Assembly: GCA_002305915.1 (NCBI GenBank)
Contig: DBRJ01000027.1
Location: forward strand, 12,258-76,257
Source: Pelotomaculum sp. UBA1371
GTDB taxonomy: Bacteria; Bacillota; Desulfotomaculia; Desulfotomaculales; Pelotomaculaceae
Direction: 5' to 3'
Length of the DNA: 64,000 bases
Both the position numbers and the translations under genes were made by a program. Of the stretch, positions 1 to 8,600 are shown piece by piece. How positions within the stretch are numbered: the stretch's first letter is position 1; each line of letters begins with the position of its first letter. The notes beneath the pieces were generated by a model. That model searched no databases. It saw only the letters and a list, made by a program, of their open reading frames with translations, and had not been told where the DNA came from.

Positions 1-2
1 CA

Positions 3-179
3 ACAATCAGGAAGTTTGAAGAAGCCTTGAAGCAGGCTGACCCGGAAGATGCAGGCATCAAGCTTCGCAAAGCCGTGGTCGCAATAGACAAAGCTGTCAC
101 GAAAGGCGTTTTACATAAAAATGCAGCTTCCCGAAAAAAATCCCGCTTGAGCAAGCGGTTTAACAAAATACAGGGATAA
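3..179 (+). CDS. rpsT: 30S ribosomal protein S20, 3' end (5' part outside window)
   Basis: The open frame runs in from the left edge and ends at TAA 177-179. The last residues contain KGVLHKNAASRKKSRL, the basic C-terminal signature of S20, which binds 16S rRNA early in 30S assembly. About 58 residues are present, roughly the C-terminal two thirds of the usual 85-90. A strong intrinsic terminator follows at once. The gene faces holA tail to tail, an order common in Firmicutes. Identity is by motif and length and is confident. Confidence 0.93.
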   Translation, partial: TIRKFEEALKQADPEDAGIKLRKAVVAIDKAVTKGVLHKNAASRKKSRLSKRFNKIQG

Positions 180-501
180 TTTTAAAACCACCCGGGCAGA
201 GGGTGGTTTTTGTTCGTTTAATTACTGCAGAGCTCCAGCAAAAGTTTTTCCAAGGCAATAAAAAAGAAATCCTAATTGACAGTATCATAGGTGTCAGGCA
301 CTTTGTGATATAAGTTGATAAGTTGGTGTCAGGCACCTCAGGCAAGGCACCTCAGGCAAAATAAGTTGATAAGTTGGTGTCAGGCACCTGTAACATCCAC
401 CTGTAACAAGGGATAATCTTAAAACCACCCGGGCAGAGGGTGGTTTTTGTTCCTTTAGTTAGCGCAGAGTTCCAGCAAAAGTTTTTCCATCGCAGGATAA
501 A
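174..501. repeat. Duplicated rpsT-terminator/holA-end segment with inner GTGTCAGGCACC repeats
   Basis: Bases 174-262 and 413-501 are imperfect copies. Each holds the terminator hairpin followed by sequence matching the 3' end of holA, such as CCAGCAAAAGTTTTTCCA. The left copy is the decayed one, since the intact holA frame uses the right copy. Between them a 29-nt unit is repeated exactly at 310-338 and 361-389, and its core GGTGTCAGGCAC also occurs at 290-301. The arrangement suggests insertion or slippage that duplicated the junction. No transposase is present. Confidence 0.85.
184..214 (+). terminator. Intrinsic terminator of rpsT
   Basis: The perfect 10-bp stem AAAACCACCC/GGGTGGTTTT (184-193 with 201-210) has a 7-nt loop and runs into T residues. 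It is symmetrical, so it could also act on the minus strand. A near-identical copy lies about 239 bp downstream, just past the holA stop codon. Confidence 0.88.
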
Positions 502-1510
502 ACTCCTGCCGTCCGGTCTTCAGCGCCAGATCCAGTTCCGAGAGGGACTCAAAGACACAGATTAAGAAGGGCCGGTTAAACCTCCTGCACTGAATCCCTA
601 CTTTTTGGGCAACATAGGGGTGAATTTTTAATCTTGCTGGAATTTCAGCGGGGGGAAAACCCTGTCCCTGCAGCGTATGCACCTGGAGAAGGAGACGGAA
701 CTGCCTGCTGATCATGGCCAGAATCCTCAACGGGGGTTCTTTGGCTGCCAGCAGGTCCTTAATCCCTGCCAGGGCTTTCCGGCATTGTTTTTCACCTACC
801 GCGTCCACGATGGCGAAAATGCTTTCCTCCACCCTGGGCGGACACACCATCCGGACATCCTCCAGGGTAATGAGCTCCTGCCCGGCGGTATAGCAGAACA
901 GCTTTTCCAGTTCAGCCACCAATCGCAACAGGGAAGGCCCGGCGACATCCAGTAGGTGCTCTGCTGCTCCGGCTCCAAACTTCGTCCCTGCCGCCCTTGC
1001 CCTTTGGGCCAACCAGCGGGCCAACTCCCGCCGGTTGAGGAAGGTGAATTCCACAGCCCGGCCGCTCTTCTTGATGGCTTGATAGAGTCGTCTGCGCTTG
1101 TCCACAGGCTCACCCGTGGTAAAGACTAAACAGGTTGAAGACAGGGGTCGCTTCAAATAATCCAGCAAGGCCGCCTCCCTACCCTTTGAAACAGGCTCGT
1201 CTCCACCTTCCGCAGGGTTTCCCCCGGAAGAGCCTTTGCCGGCCTTAAAAAAGGCGGGGTTCCTGACCACTACCAGGCGCTTTCCGGCAAAAAAGGGGGG
1301 GGTTTCAGCCTTTGCCGCAATTTCCGCAGGAGTAGCCTGCTCGCCCTCAATCAGGTCGAAATTGAACTCACTCCGGCCGCCTTCAAGGAGGTATTCCTTA
1401 AAGCGCAATACAGCTTGTTCACGCAAATAGGCTTCTTCCCCGTGAAAAAGATAGACCGGGGATATGACCCCCCGCTTCAGGCTGTTTAATAGCTCAATAA
1501 AATAATCCAC
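455..1510 (-). CDS. holA: DNA polymerase III delta subunit
   Basis: This 351-residue protein matches HolA, the clamp-loader delta subunit that opens the beta sliding clamp during replication. The N-terminus has the family pattern VYLFHGEEAYL (about residues 19-29), then an AAA+-like fold without a working Walker A, and a helical C-terminal collar domain. Length is normal (330-350). The start is GTG at 1510, preceded by GGGGGAA at good spacing. It is convergent with rpsT, and the next upstream gene on the same strand lies 15 bp away, so the two may be co-transcribed. The extreme 3' end has a decayed duplicate at 224-262. Confidence 0.93.
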   Translation of the reverse strand: MDYFIELLNSLKRGVISPVYLFHGEEAYLREQAVLRFKEYLLEGGRSEFNFDLIEGEQATPAEIAAKAETPPFFAGKRLVVVRNPAFFKAGKGSSGGNPAEGGDEPVSKGREAALLDYLKRPLSSTCLVFTTGEPVDKRRRLYQAIKKSGRAVEFTFLNRRELARWLAQRARAAGTKFGAGAAEHLLDVAGPSLLRLVAELEKLFCYTAGQELITLEDVRMVCPPRVEESIFAIVDAVGEKQCRKALAGIKDLLAAKEPPLRILAMISRQFRLLLQVHTLQGQGFPPAEIPARLKIHPYVAQKVGIQCRRFNRPFLICVFESLSELDLALKTGRQEFYPAMEKLLLELCAN

Positions 1511-1525
1511 AAAAACTTCCCCCGT

Positions 1526-1831
1526 TTATTTTTCCAGCCTGGTTTTGACCGCCTCCACCTTCCCGTTCATAGTTAATTCCCGGTCACGGCGGTCATCTAT
1601 GCGAATAGTAGTAACAACTCTCTGAATTCCTGCTGTAAAGGGCTGCTCGTGCATGTGCCGGGCTGCTTTCAGCACCTGATCCAGTTCGCCCTCAAGGATC
1701 GTGCCCATGGGAGTCAACTGCCAGGTAATCCCTTCAGCCCCTTGCAGCACGGACAAACACCCGGCCACATATTCACTCAGGCCGGTTGATGCTGTCCCGA
1801 TGGGTACTACGCTAATTTCAACAACAGCCAG
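1526..1831 (-). CDS. Thiamine-binding (MTH1187/YqgV, DUF77) family protein, probable CTG start
   Basis: The small ferredoxin-fold protein reads AVVEISVVPIG near its N-terminus and ends with RRDRELTMNGKVEAVK, both typical of the MTH1187/YqgV family, whose members bind thiamine-like ligands. The conserved N-terminus is encoded upstream of the first GTG (1768). The frame opens at a TAA at 1846-1844 and offers only ATT 1837 or CTG 1831 before the conserved region. AAGGAGG sits 7 nt from the CTG, which gives the family's usual start M-A-V-V-E. With that start the protein has 101 residues, the expected size. The exact start codon is inferred; the family call is firm. Confidence 0.82.
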   Translation of the reverse strand: MAVVEISVVPIGTASTGLSEYVAGCLSVLQGAEGITWQLTPMGTILEGELDQVLKAARHMHEQPFTAGIQRVVTTIRIDDRRDRELTMNGKVEAVKTRLEK

Positions 1832-1899
1832 ATCAATCCCTCCTTAAAAATCCTCTTTGCAAACTATAAGACGTCCAAAAACAATTTCCGCCCGGCATT

Positions 1900-3432
1900 T
1901 CAAACCCGGGCCTGGGCGGCATTTTCCCGGATCATTGTTTTAACCTTGGACAAAGCATTGGCATAAGCCCTGGCGCTGGCTTCAATAACGTCGCTGCTGA
2001 CGCCCCTGCCGATAACCAGTCCGTTATCCCCGTAGCGCACCTTCACCGTGGCATCACCCAGGGTCTCCCGGCCCCGGCCCACCGATTTCAACATATAGTC
2101 TTCCAGGCAAACCCGCTCCCCTACCAGGAGATCAACAGCCTTAAATACAGCGTCCACCGGTCCCGTGCCACAGGCTGCTTCGGTAACCGTATCGCCATCC
2201 AGGTCCAGAGTTACGGTAGCCGTAGCCCGGGAAGCGCCGGTGGTGGTGATGGATATATTTTTAATTAAAATGCCCCTTTGCTCCACCCCTGCTTCACCCA
2301 TCAGCTCGCGCAGTTCCTGATCATAAACAGCTCCCTTCGAATCCGCTGAATGTAAAAAATACTGATAAACAAGGTCCAGATCCTCCTTATTCAAGGAATA
2401 GCCCAGTTTATCCAGTCTTTGCTGTAGCGCCTGCGGGCCCAACTGGATCTGCAAAACCCCGTCGTCTTCCGGCAGGCCTACCGTATCCGGCGCAATTATT
2501 ACAAAGGGCGCGTTTTCCCCGGGCCCAATCTCTCCCAGGGACGCAGGGTTCCCGGTGTAAGCATTGCTACCTACAATTGCTTTGTGAGCGGGAATAGGCA
2601 CACCAGTCAGACGGGAAACCAGCCTGCTTGTAGCGGCAAGCTCCCGGGTTTTCGCCCCGCACTGGATGCCGATACTGCCCCGGCGGCTATACAGGGTCAT
2701 GATAATTTCTTCCAGACAGGTATTGCCGGCCCTTTCTCCGATACCATTGATGGTGCCTTCCACCTGGCCCGCACCGGCCTTTATTCCCGCCAGGGAGTTG
2801 GCCGTAGCCATGCCCAGATCGTTATGACAGTGAACGCTAAGTACGGCGCGCTGAATATTCCGGACATTGTTCATGACGTAGGAAATCATCTCGCTGCACT
2901 CCCACGGCGTGGCGTAGCCGAGGGTGTCGGGGATATTAATTACTGTTGCCCCGGCTTCAATGACTCTTTCCAGGACTTGCACCAGAAAGGCGCGGTCACT
3001 GCGAAAAGCATCTTCTGCATAAAACTGAACTTCATCTACATATTTTTTGGCGTGCTTTACGGCAGCCACAGCAAGCTCAACAACCCGGCCGGGGGTAAGC
3101 TGCAGTTTCTTTTCCATGTATAACGGTGATACTGCTATTCCCGTGTGAATCCTGGACCGTCCGGCCTCTTTCAAGGCAGCGGCGCAACAATCTATTTCCC
3201 GCTCATTAGCCCCCGCAAAACCACAGATGACAACCCCTTTTACCTCCCGGGCAATCTTTCTGACAGCTTCAAATTCAACGGGGGAAGCAGCCGGGTAACC
3301 TGCTTCGATCACATCCACCCCGAGTTTAACAAGTTGACGGCTGATCTCCAGTTTTTCATTAACATTCAAATTTATTCCGAGGGACTTTTGTCCGTCCCTC
3401 AGCGAGGTATCCAATAAGCTTAACCTGCGCAC
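1900..3432 (-). CDS. leuA: 2-isopropylmalate synthase
   Basis: LeuA condenses acetyl-CoA with 2-oxoisovalerate, the first committed step of leucine synthesis. The sequence has the DTSLRDG active-site signature at residues 8-14, the HCHNDLG metal-binding motif, NGIGERAGN, and a C-terminal LeuA regulatory domain that mediates leucine feedback. The start chosen is GTG 3432, because AAGGAGG lies 8-9 nt upstream; this gives 510 residues, normal for the family. Frame upstream of it is untranslated leader. A Leu-specific T-box sits about 100 bp upstream, so control is by uncharged tRNA-Leu. No other leu genes are nearby. A citramalate synthase could look similar, but the T-box supports leucine. Confidence 0.93.
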   Translation of the reverse strand: MRRLSLLDTSLRDGQKSLGINLNVNEKLEISRQLVKLGVDVIEAGYPAASPVEFEAVRKIAREVKGVVICGFAGANEREIDCCAAALKEAGRSRIHTGIAVSPLYMEKKLQLTPGRVVELAVAAVKHAKKYVDEVQFYAEDAFRSDRAFLVQVLERVIEAGATVINIPDTLGYATPWECSEMISYVMNNVRNIQRAVLSVHCHNDLGMATANSLAGIKAGAGQVEGTINGIGERAGNTCLEEIIMTLYSRRGSIGIQCGAKTRELAATSRLVSRLTGVPIPAHKAIVGSNAYTGNPASLGEIGPGENAPFVIIAPDTVGLPEDDGVLQIQLGPQALQQRLDKLGYSLNKEDLDLVYQYFLHSADSKGAVYDQELRELMGEAGVEQRGILIKNISITTTGASRATATVTLDLDGDTVTEAACGTGPVDAVFKAVDLLVGERVCLEDYMLKSVGRGRETLGDATVKVRYGDNGLVIGRGVSSDVIEASARAYANALSKVKTMIRENAAQARV

Positions 3433-3532
3433 CCTGTCTTTACCTCCTTGAATTTGAAGAAATGAACAATTCCCCTTCAACATCGCGCAGACGGCCGGAC
3501 ACAAAGCATCAGGCGCCTGCTACAGGCAATAC

Positions 3533-3825
3533 AACAAAAAAACCCTTCGCCTCAATTTCTGAGACGAAAGGCCTGTCTTCCGCGGTACCACTCAACTTAA
3601 CGGCCTTGTGGCCGTTCCCTTTGCGGATACGGGATGCTTCATAAATGATCCGATATCCCCTTCCTTTTAACGGTGGAAGCATCCGTCCGGGCCTACTTTC
3701 CATTGGATTTCGGTCGGCTACTCCAGGGAGAGTTCAACATCTGCCCTCGACCGCTTTGCACCAAACAGCGGCTCTCTGAACCAGGCTTTAAACAATAACG
3801 CCTACTATTCCCTGTCATTGTCATT
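3533..3825 (-). promoter_or_regulatory. T-box leader (Leu specifier CTC) upstream of leuA
   Basis: On the minus strand the leader shows the T-box landmarks in order. There is an AATAGTAGG start, AGAGAGCCG, a GGTGCAAAGCGG segment, a specifier region reading GAA-CTC (CTC at 3732-3730), and the tRNA-acceptor-binding bulge GAGTGGTACCGCGG (3593-3580). A terminator hairpin GCCTTTCGTCTC/GAGGCGAAGGG with a T-run follows near 3572-3533. CTC is a leucine codon, which matches the downstream leuA. The class is well established; the specifier assignment is read by eye. Confidence 0.92.
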
Positions 3826-3895
3826 TTTAAAGATATTCAATACACAAATGGATTTTACCAATCCTGTGACCTGCTGTCAATAGTGATTTTCGCAA

Positions 3896-5701
3896 CTAGA
3901 CTGTGAGTTCCTCCAGCCGGTCCAGCAGTTGGCCAAACAACCGGAGTGCGTCCTGCACCGGCCGGGGTGTGGAAAGGTCGACGCCTGCTGTTTTCAACAG
4001 GTTCAGGGGATAGTCGGATCCGCCTTTCTTTAAAAAGGTGATGTAGTTGGCAAGCGCAGGTTCGCCCTGGGTTAAAATAAGCCGGGTAATAGCCGTCGCA
4101 GCGGAAAAACCGGTAGCGTATTTATAAACATAAAAGGCCGAGTAAAAGTGCGGAATTCTGGCCCATTCAAGGGCGATATCTTGATCAACAACCACTGCGG
4201 GCCCGTGGTAATCAATATTCAACCGGTAGTACAGCTCATTCAAAGAATCAGGCGTGAGCGCTTCCCCGGCCTCGGCCCTTTCGTGAATTATCTTCTCGAA
4301 TTCGGCAAACATGGTCTGGCGGAACACGGTCCCGCGGAATTGCTCCAAATAGTGATTGAGCAGGTAAAGCTGTTTATCCCGCTGGCCAACTGTCCTTAGC
4401 AGGTGGTCCATCAGCAGGGACTCATTAACAGTAGAAGCCACCTCCGCCGTAAAAATTTTATAGTGGGCGTAAATATAGGGCTGCTCAGTATGCGAGTAGT
4501 AAGAATGCATGGCGTGCCCCAGTTCATGGGCCAGAGTAAAAACGTTGCTCAGATTATTCTGGTAGTTCATTAAAACATAGGGGTGGACGCCGTAGGGACC
4601 CCAGGAGTAAGCGCCGCTGGATTTGCCCCTGCTTTCATACAGATCTATCCAGCCAGATTCAAGTCCCTTTGACATGGTTTCCACGTAGGACCTGCCCAGA
4701 GGGGACAGTCCCTCCCGGACTATACCGACGGCTTCAGGATAAGAAATTTCCCACGTAATATCCTTTACTACGGGTACATACAAATCGTACATATGTAGTT
4801 CATCGACTCCCAGAAGCCTTTTGCGCAGGGCTGTATAACGATGCATCAGGCCCAGGTGGTCCCGCACCGTGTGGATTAGGTTATCGTAAACCTCCGGAGG
4901 GATGTTGTCCTCAAAAAGCGAAGCCTGCAGGGCAGAGGGGTGCTTGCGCACCCGGGCGTAAAAAATATCCCTTTTGACGCTGCCGTTAAGCGTAGCGGCA
5001 ATTGTGTTCTTAAGCCCGCGATAGGAACTATAGAAGGCCTTGAAGGCATCCTTGCGCATTCTGCGGTCGTTGCTTTCCAGAAACCGGGTGTACCGGCCGT
5101 GGGTAATTTCCACTTCCTTTCCTGTTTCGTCCAGGATCGTTGGAAAGGAAATATCGGCATTGTTAAGCATCCTGAAAATAGAATCCGAAGCCTGGATTGC
5201 TTCACCTGCCAGGGCAATAATCTGTTCCTCAGCCGGGGAAAGGACATGTTCTTTTTGCCGGATCAATTCCTCCAGAACAAAATCATAAAGGGCGAGACCG
5301 CTTTCTTCACGGCGGTAGCGTTCCAAAACCTCTTCCGGCAGGGCCAGGATTTCGGGCGCCAGAAAGGAAAGAGCCGCCTGTACCCGCGCGGAAAGGCTTT
5401 CCGCCCTGTCCGTCAAGGCCTGGTAGACCGGGTTGGTATTATCCTCGTCACGCCGCATCCGCGCATAAACAAAGACCTTTTCAATCAATTCCCGCAAACG
5501 GGCGTCCAGTTCCAGCGCTTCCAGCAGGGTTCCGGCCGACAAGCCCAACCTCCCCCGGAAAGTCTCCACCTCAGACACCATAGCCTGGATCTGTTGAAAG
5601 TCTTTTTCCCATTCTTCATTGCTGGGATAAATATCCTCCAGTCTCCATTTGAATTCATCCGGTATCTCGTGCCGGCCGGGTAGACTGCCTTTTCCATCCA
5701 T
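3896..5701 (-). CDS. pepF: Oligoendopeptidase F (M3B metallopeptidase)
   Basis: PepF is a cytosolic zinc peptidase that degrades oligopeptides. HELGHAMHS carries the zinc ligands and catalytic Glu (HELGH at residues 392-396), followed about 25 residues on by a Glu-containing helix (FTAEVASTVNE). Length, 601 residues, is normal. The ATG at 5701 has AGGAGG nine bases upstream. No signal peptide is seen. It stands alone between the T-box leader and a stretch of small genes, and likely has its own promoter. Confidence 0.93.
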   Translation of the reverse strand: MDGKGSLPGRHEIPDEFKWRLEDIYPSNEEWEKDFQQIQAMVSEVETFRGRLGLSAGTLLEALELDARLRELIEKVFVYARMRRDEDNTNPVYQALTDRAESLSARVQAALSFLAPEILALPEEVLERYRREESGLALYDFVLEELIRQKEHVLSPAEEQIIALAGEAIQASDSIFRMLNNADISFPTILDETGKEVEITHGRYTRFLESNDRRMRKDAFKAFYSSYRGLKNTIAATLNGSVKRDIFYARVRKHPSALQASLFEDNIPPEVYDNLIHTVRDHLGLMHRYTALRKRLLGVDELHMYDLYVPVVKDITWEISYPEAVGIVREGLSPLGRSYVETMSKGLESGWIDLYESRGKSSGAYSWGPYGVHPYVLMNYQNNLSNVFTLAHELGHAMHSYYSHTEQPYIYAHYKIFTAEVASTVNESLLMDHLLRTVGQRDKQLYLLNHYLEQFRGTVFRQTMFAEFEKIIHERAEAGEALTPDSLNELYYRLNIDYHGPAVVVDQDIALEWARIPHFYSAFYVYKYATGFSAATAITRLILTQGEPALANYITFLKKGGSDYPLNLLKTAGVDLSTPRPVQDALRLFGQLLDRLEELTV

Positions 5702-5829
5702 AAAAACACGCCTCCTAAAACCTGGATAACGATAGTAATTTGTAACTTATGGCCTCAGATACTGCAACATAGTAAACTTTCCAGTATGAATTCAGGCCGT
5801 CTGGATATTCTATTTTTGAGGTGATGCAA

Positions 5830-5994
5830 TTGGAGAAATGGCCATGTTTTGATTGTCGGCATTTTGACACCTTTGACAGCTACGAAGAGGACGAATTAAG
5901 CTGCAAAATCGGCCGGGCAGTCACTCATTTGAATTGCGATTTCAGGGAACCGTTTTCAATTGAATCCTGTAGTTCCGGCCAACAAGGAGGTTGA
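5830..5994 (+). CDS. Small Cys-rich protein, hypothetical
   Basis: A 54-residue frame begins at TTG 5830, six bases after GAGGTG; an ATG at 5824 is in frame but overlaps that site. It starts LEKWPCFDCRHFD and carries further Cys in SCKIG, LNCDF and ESC, so it may bind zinc or an iron-sulfur centre. I do not recognise the family. It ends at a TGA (5992-5994), after which the same frame stays open for another 40 codons up to a TAG just before a terminator. See the separate entry and finding. Confidence 0.5.
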   Translation: MEKWPCFDCRHFDTFDSYEEDELSCKIGRAVTHLNCDFREPFSIESCSSGQQGG

Positions 5995-6003
5995 TTATGC
6001 TCC

Positions 6004-6117
6004 ATGCCGGGAAAAGAGCAAAGCTTCAGTAATCCTGATAACAGGTGCCCTCTCTTCGATATATTTTCCAATCCGGAAGAATCTCAATCAGAAGATCCGG
6101 AAATCGAAAGAACGTAG
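6004..6117 (+). CDS. Small hypothetical protein, in frame with the preceding gene
   Basis: Thirty-seven codons run from ATG 6004 to TAG 6115-6117, rich in acidic and polar residues and with one Cys-Pro (NRCPLFDIF). AAGGAGG at 5984-5990 is 13 nt from this ATG, which is long. A nearer ATG at 5997 is in another frame and gives only 11 codons. Because the frame is shared with the Cys-rich gene upstream, it may be the second half of one protein interrupted by TGA. A terminator follows 16 nt after the stop, which supports a real transcript end here. Confidence 0.35.
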   Translation: MPGKEQSFSNPDNRCPLFDIFSNPEESQSEDPEIERT

Positions 6118-6132
6118 GCGCAAAAAGGTTAT

Positions 6133-6162
6133 TAGTCCCGGTGGCGCCGGGACTATTTTTTA
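6133..6162 (+). terminator. Intrinsic terminator after the small Cys-rich gene(s)
   Basis: The nine-base-pair stem TAGTCCCGG/CCGGGACTA (6133-6141 with 6147-6155) with loop TGGCG is followed by a T-run. Confidence 0.85.
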
Positions 6163-6253
6163 TATCTGGGCGTGCACCGTCCTTATAAAAAACACGCGCC
6201 CCACCTGAATAATGCCTTAACCATTAAACCGGAGTGCAGAAATCACGGAACAA

Positions 6254-6481
6254 CTAGATTTTTTTCTCGCCAAGGTGCTTCATTAAAGCCTGGTGGTATT
6301 CTTCCAGCACCCCCAGAGTAACCTTAATATTATCGTTAATCATCTCATTTATAATCCTGTTGGTCTTTGTTGGGGCATCCATATCAGGATTACTGTGCAT
6401 AAGATCATTCAGCCTTTTGTTCGTTTCCTGTACAACACTGCAACCGATCCGGCTAAAAGCTTCTCTAAAATCAAACTCCAA
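6254..6481 (-). CDS. Hypothetical 75-aa protein
   Basis: A short soluble, probably all-helical protein (SRIGCSVVQETNKRLNDLM, then INEMINDNIKVTLGVLEEY). The start is TTG 6481 with a G-rich Shine-Dalgarno (GAGGGGG) about nine bases upstream, and a TGA closes the frame just before it. There is no signal peptide or membrane segment. I do not recognise the family. It lies downstream of the ABC exporter genes on the same strand, about 200 bp away, and could be an independent unit. Confidence 0.55.
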   Translation of the reverse strand: MEFDFREAFSRIGCSVVQETNKRLNDLMHSNPDMDAPTKTNRIINEMINDNIKVTLGVLEEYHQALMKHLGEKKI

Positions 6482-6683
6482 GGTTTTTCACCCCCTCTCC
6501 GGGCAGGGGACCCTTAAAAAGATTTTTTCAATCAGGTCACCTGTGTACAGGTTAACAGGAAAGAAGAGTTAAATCAAGGAAGTATTTAACAGAAGCAGGT
6601 TTCAATTTGAACAAAATATTAAATTAAACCTATATCTCGACAAAAAACAATTTATATTTATTATCCGCGGGATTAAGAAAAAG

Positions 6684-8600
6684 CTATGAACAGTTGGCAA
6701 CTGCCGCTACAGCATCTGCAAACTGACTGTTATAAAGGTCCGCATAGAAACCGCCCCTGGCAAGGAGTTCATTATGGTTGCCCTTTTCAACAATCCTGCC
6801 CTTATCCATTACCAGAATTAAATCCGCACCTCTAATTGTGGACAATCTATGGGCGATAACAAAGCTTGTTCTTCCTTTCATCAAGTTGGCCATCGCTTTT
6901 TGAATAGCCGCCTCCGTCCTGGTGTCAACGCTGCTGGTGGCCTCGTCCAGAATGAGAATTGCCGGTTCGGCCAGGATCGCCCGGGCAATGGTCAAAAGCT
7001 GCTTCTGACCCTGAGAAATATTAGAGGCATCCTCATTGAGGACGGTATCGTAACCATCGGGCAGGGCTTTGATAAAGTGGTCGGCGTGCGCTGCCTGCGC
7101 CGCCCGGACTATCTCCTCAAAGGTGGCATCTTCCCTGCCGTAGGCTATGTTTGCCCTGACCGTGCCGTTAAAAAGCCAGGTTTCCTGAAGTACCATACCG
7201 AAAATACCGCGTAGCGCCTCTCTCTTCAACTCCCTGATCTCAACGCCGTCAATGGTAATTTTACCGGCGCTTATTTCATAAAATCGCATCAGCAGATTGA
7301 CAAGAGTAGTTTTACCCGCGCCCGTAGGTCCTACAATGGCAACAGTCTGTCCCTGTTTGACGTCGATATTCATATTCTCAATTAGAGTAGCTCCTTCTTG
7401 ATAACCAAACTTCACATTGTGAAAGCACACCTGTCCCTTCGGGGATTCGATTATCCCGGCGTCATCGTTGTCGGGAATTTCCTCATCTTCATCCAGAAGT
7501 TCAAAAACCCGCTCTGCTGAAGCCACTGTGGACTGGATAATATTGGCGATATTGGCCGTTTGAGTTATGGGATGGGTGAGGTGTCTCGAGTAATGGATCA
7601 TAGCCTGAACATCACCGATTTCCAGGGTTTTTTTGGTGACAAGAATTCCTCCGGCCACACAGACGAATACATATCCGGCATTGTTGATCAGCTGCATCAG
7701 GGGCATGATCATACCGGAGATAAACTGCGACCTCCAGCTCACCCCGTAGAGTCTTTCATTAATCTGTTCGAACTGGTTGATTGACTCGGCCTCATGCCCA
7801 AAAGCCTTTATGATCTGATGCCCGGCATACATCTCCTCTACATGACCGTTGAGTATACCGAGTTCCTTCCACTGTTCTTTAAAGTATCTCTGGGAACGGG
7901 ATATGATTGCCCTTGTCCCGATAAGACAAAGGGGTATCGTTACAACGCAAATAATCGTCATAAAAGGGCTTATAGACAGCATCATAATGATAATGCCGGC
8001 AAGGGAGAACACGGCTGTAATCAACTGGGTAAGACTTTGCTGCAGTGTGCTGCCGATATTATCGATATCGTTGGTGACCCGGCTCAAGATCTCTCCGTGG
8101 GCGTGTGAATCATAGAATTTTAAAGGCAAGCGGGAGATCTTGACGTCCACATGCTTACGTAAGTCATAAGCGGTTTTTTGTGCTATACCCGCCATGAGGT
8201 ACTGCTGAACATAACCAAAGCAGGAGCTGAGCAGGTAAAGGGCTGCCAGAATCAGAACAATCTGCCGGATATACTGAAAATCTATGCCGGCTCCGGGAAC
8301 ATTGTTCATTTTCAGCATCAGCCCTTCGAAGAGCCTGGTTGTGGCCTTGCCCATGATTACGGGACTGAAAATATTAAAAACCGTGCTTAAGGCAGCAAGG
8401 AGAAATACAAAAAGAATCTGGTATTTACATGGCCGCAAATAGCCGGTCAGCCTTTTCAGCGTACCTTTAAAATCCCTGGCCTTTTCAATGGGCATAGCCA
8501 TGGGAGGACCTCCCCGGTGGCCTCTCCCGCCACCCGTTCCAGAGCCGGACCCCCTTAAGTTTTCTCCGGAGGAATTTGACTTTCCGTGCTTTTCAATCAT
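6684..8600 (-). CDS. ABC-type multidrug exporter half-transporter, ATP-binding/permease (catalytic partner)
   Basis: This 638-residue protein has a Gly/Ser-rich N-terminal tail (about 35 residues), a six-helix exporter membrane domain, and a C-terminal nucleotide-binding domain. The latter has Walker A GPTGAGKTT, signature ISQGQKQ and Walker B ILILDEATSSVD with the catalytic Glu intact. It overlaps the next gene upstream by 4 nt (ATGA), so the two form a heterodimer of the BmrCD/LmrCD/TM287-288 type. The Q in place of G in the signature (ISQGQ) is often seen in such heterodimers. Substrate is unknown. Confidence 0.88.
   Translation of the reverse strand: MIEKHGKSNSSGENLRGSGSGTGGGRGHRGGPPMAMPIEKARDFKGTLKRLTGYLRPCKYQILFVFLLAALSTVFNIFSPVIMGKATTRLFEGLMLKMNNVPGAGIDFQYIRQIVLILAALYLLSSCFGYVQQYLMAGIAQKTAYDLRKHVDVKISRLPLKFYDSHAHGEILSRVTNDIDNIGSTLQQSLTQLITAVFSLAGIIIMMLSISPFMTIICVVTIPLCLIGTRAIISRSQRYFKEQWKELGILNGHVEEMYAGHQIIKAFGHEAESINQFEQINERLYGVSWRSQFISGMIMPLMQLINNAGYVFVCVAGGILVTKKTLEIGDVQAMIHYSRHLTHPITQTANIANIIQSTVASAERVFELLDEDEEIPDNDDAGIIESPKGQVCFHNVKFGYQEGATLIENMNIDVKQGQTVAIVGPTGAGKTTLVNLLMRFYEISAGKITIDGVEIRELKREALRGIFGMVLQETWLFNGTVRANIAYGREDATFEEIVRAAQAAHADHFIKALPDGYDTVLNEDASNISQGQKQLLTIARAILAEPAILILDEATSSVDTRTEAAIQKAMANLMKGRTSFVIAHRLSTIRGADLILVMDKGRIVEKGNHNELLARGGFYADLYNSQFADAVAAVANCS

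Noticed and set aside
5960..6208. 82-codon plus-strand frame
   Set aside because: It overlaps the Cys-rich frame in another phase and reads straight through the terminator at 6133-6162.
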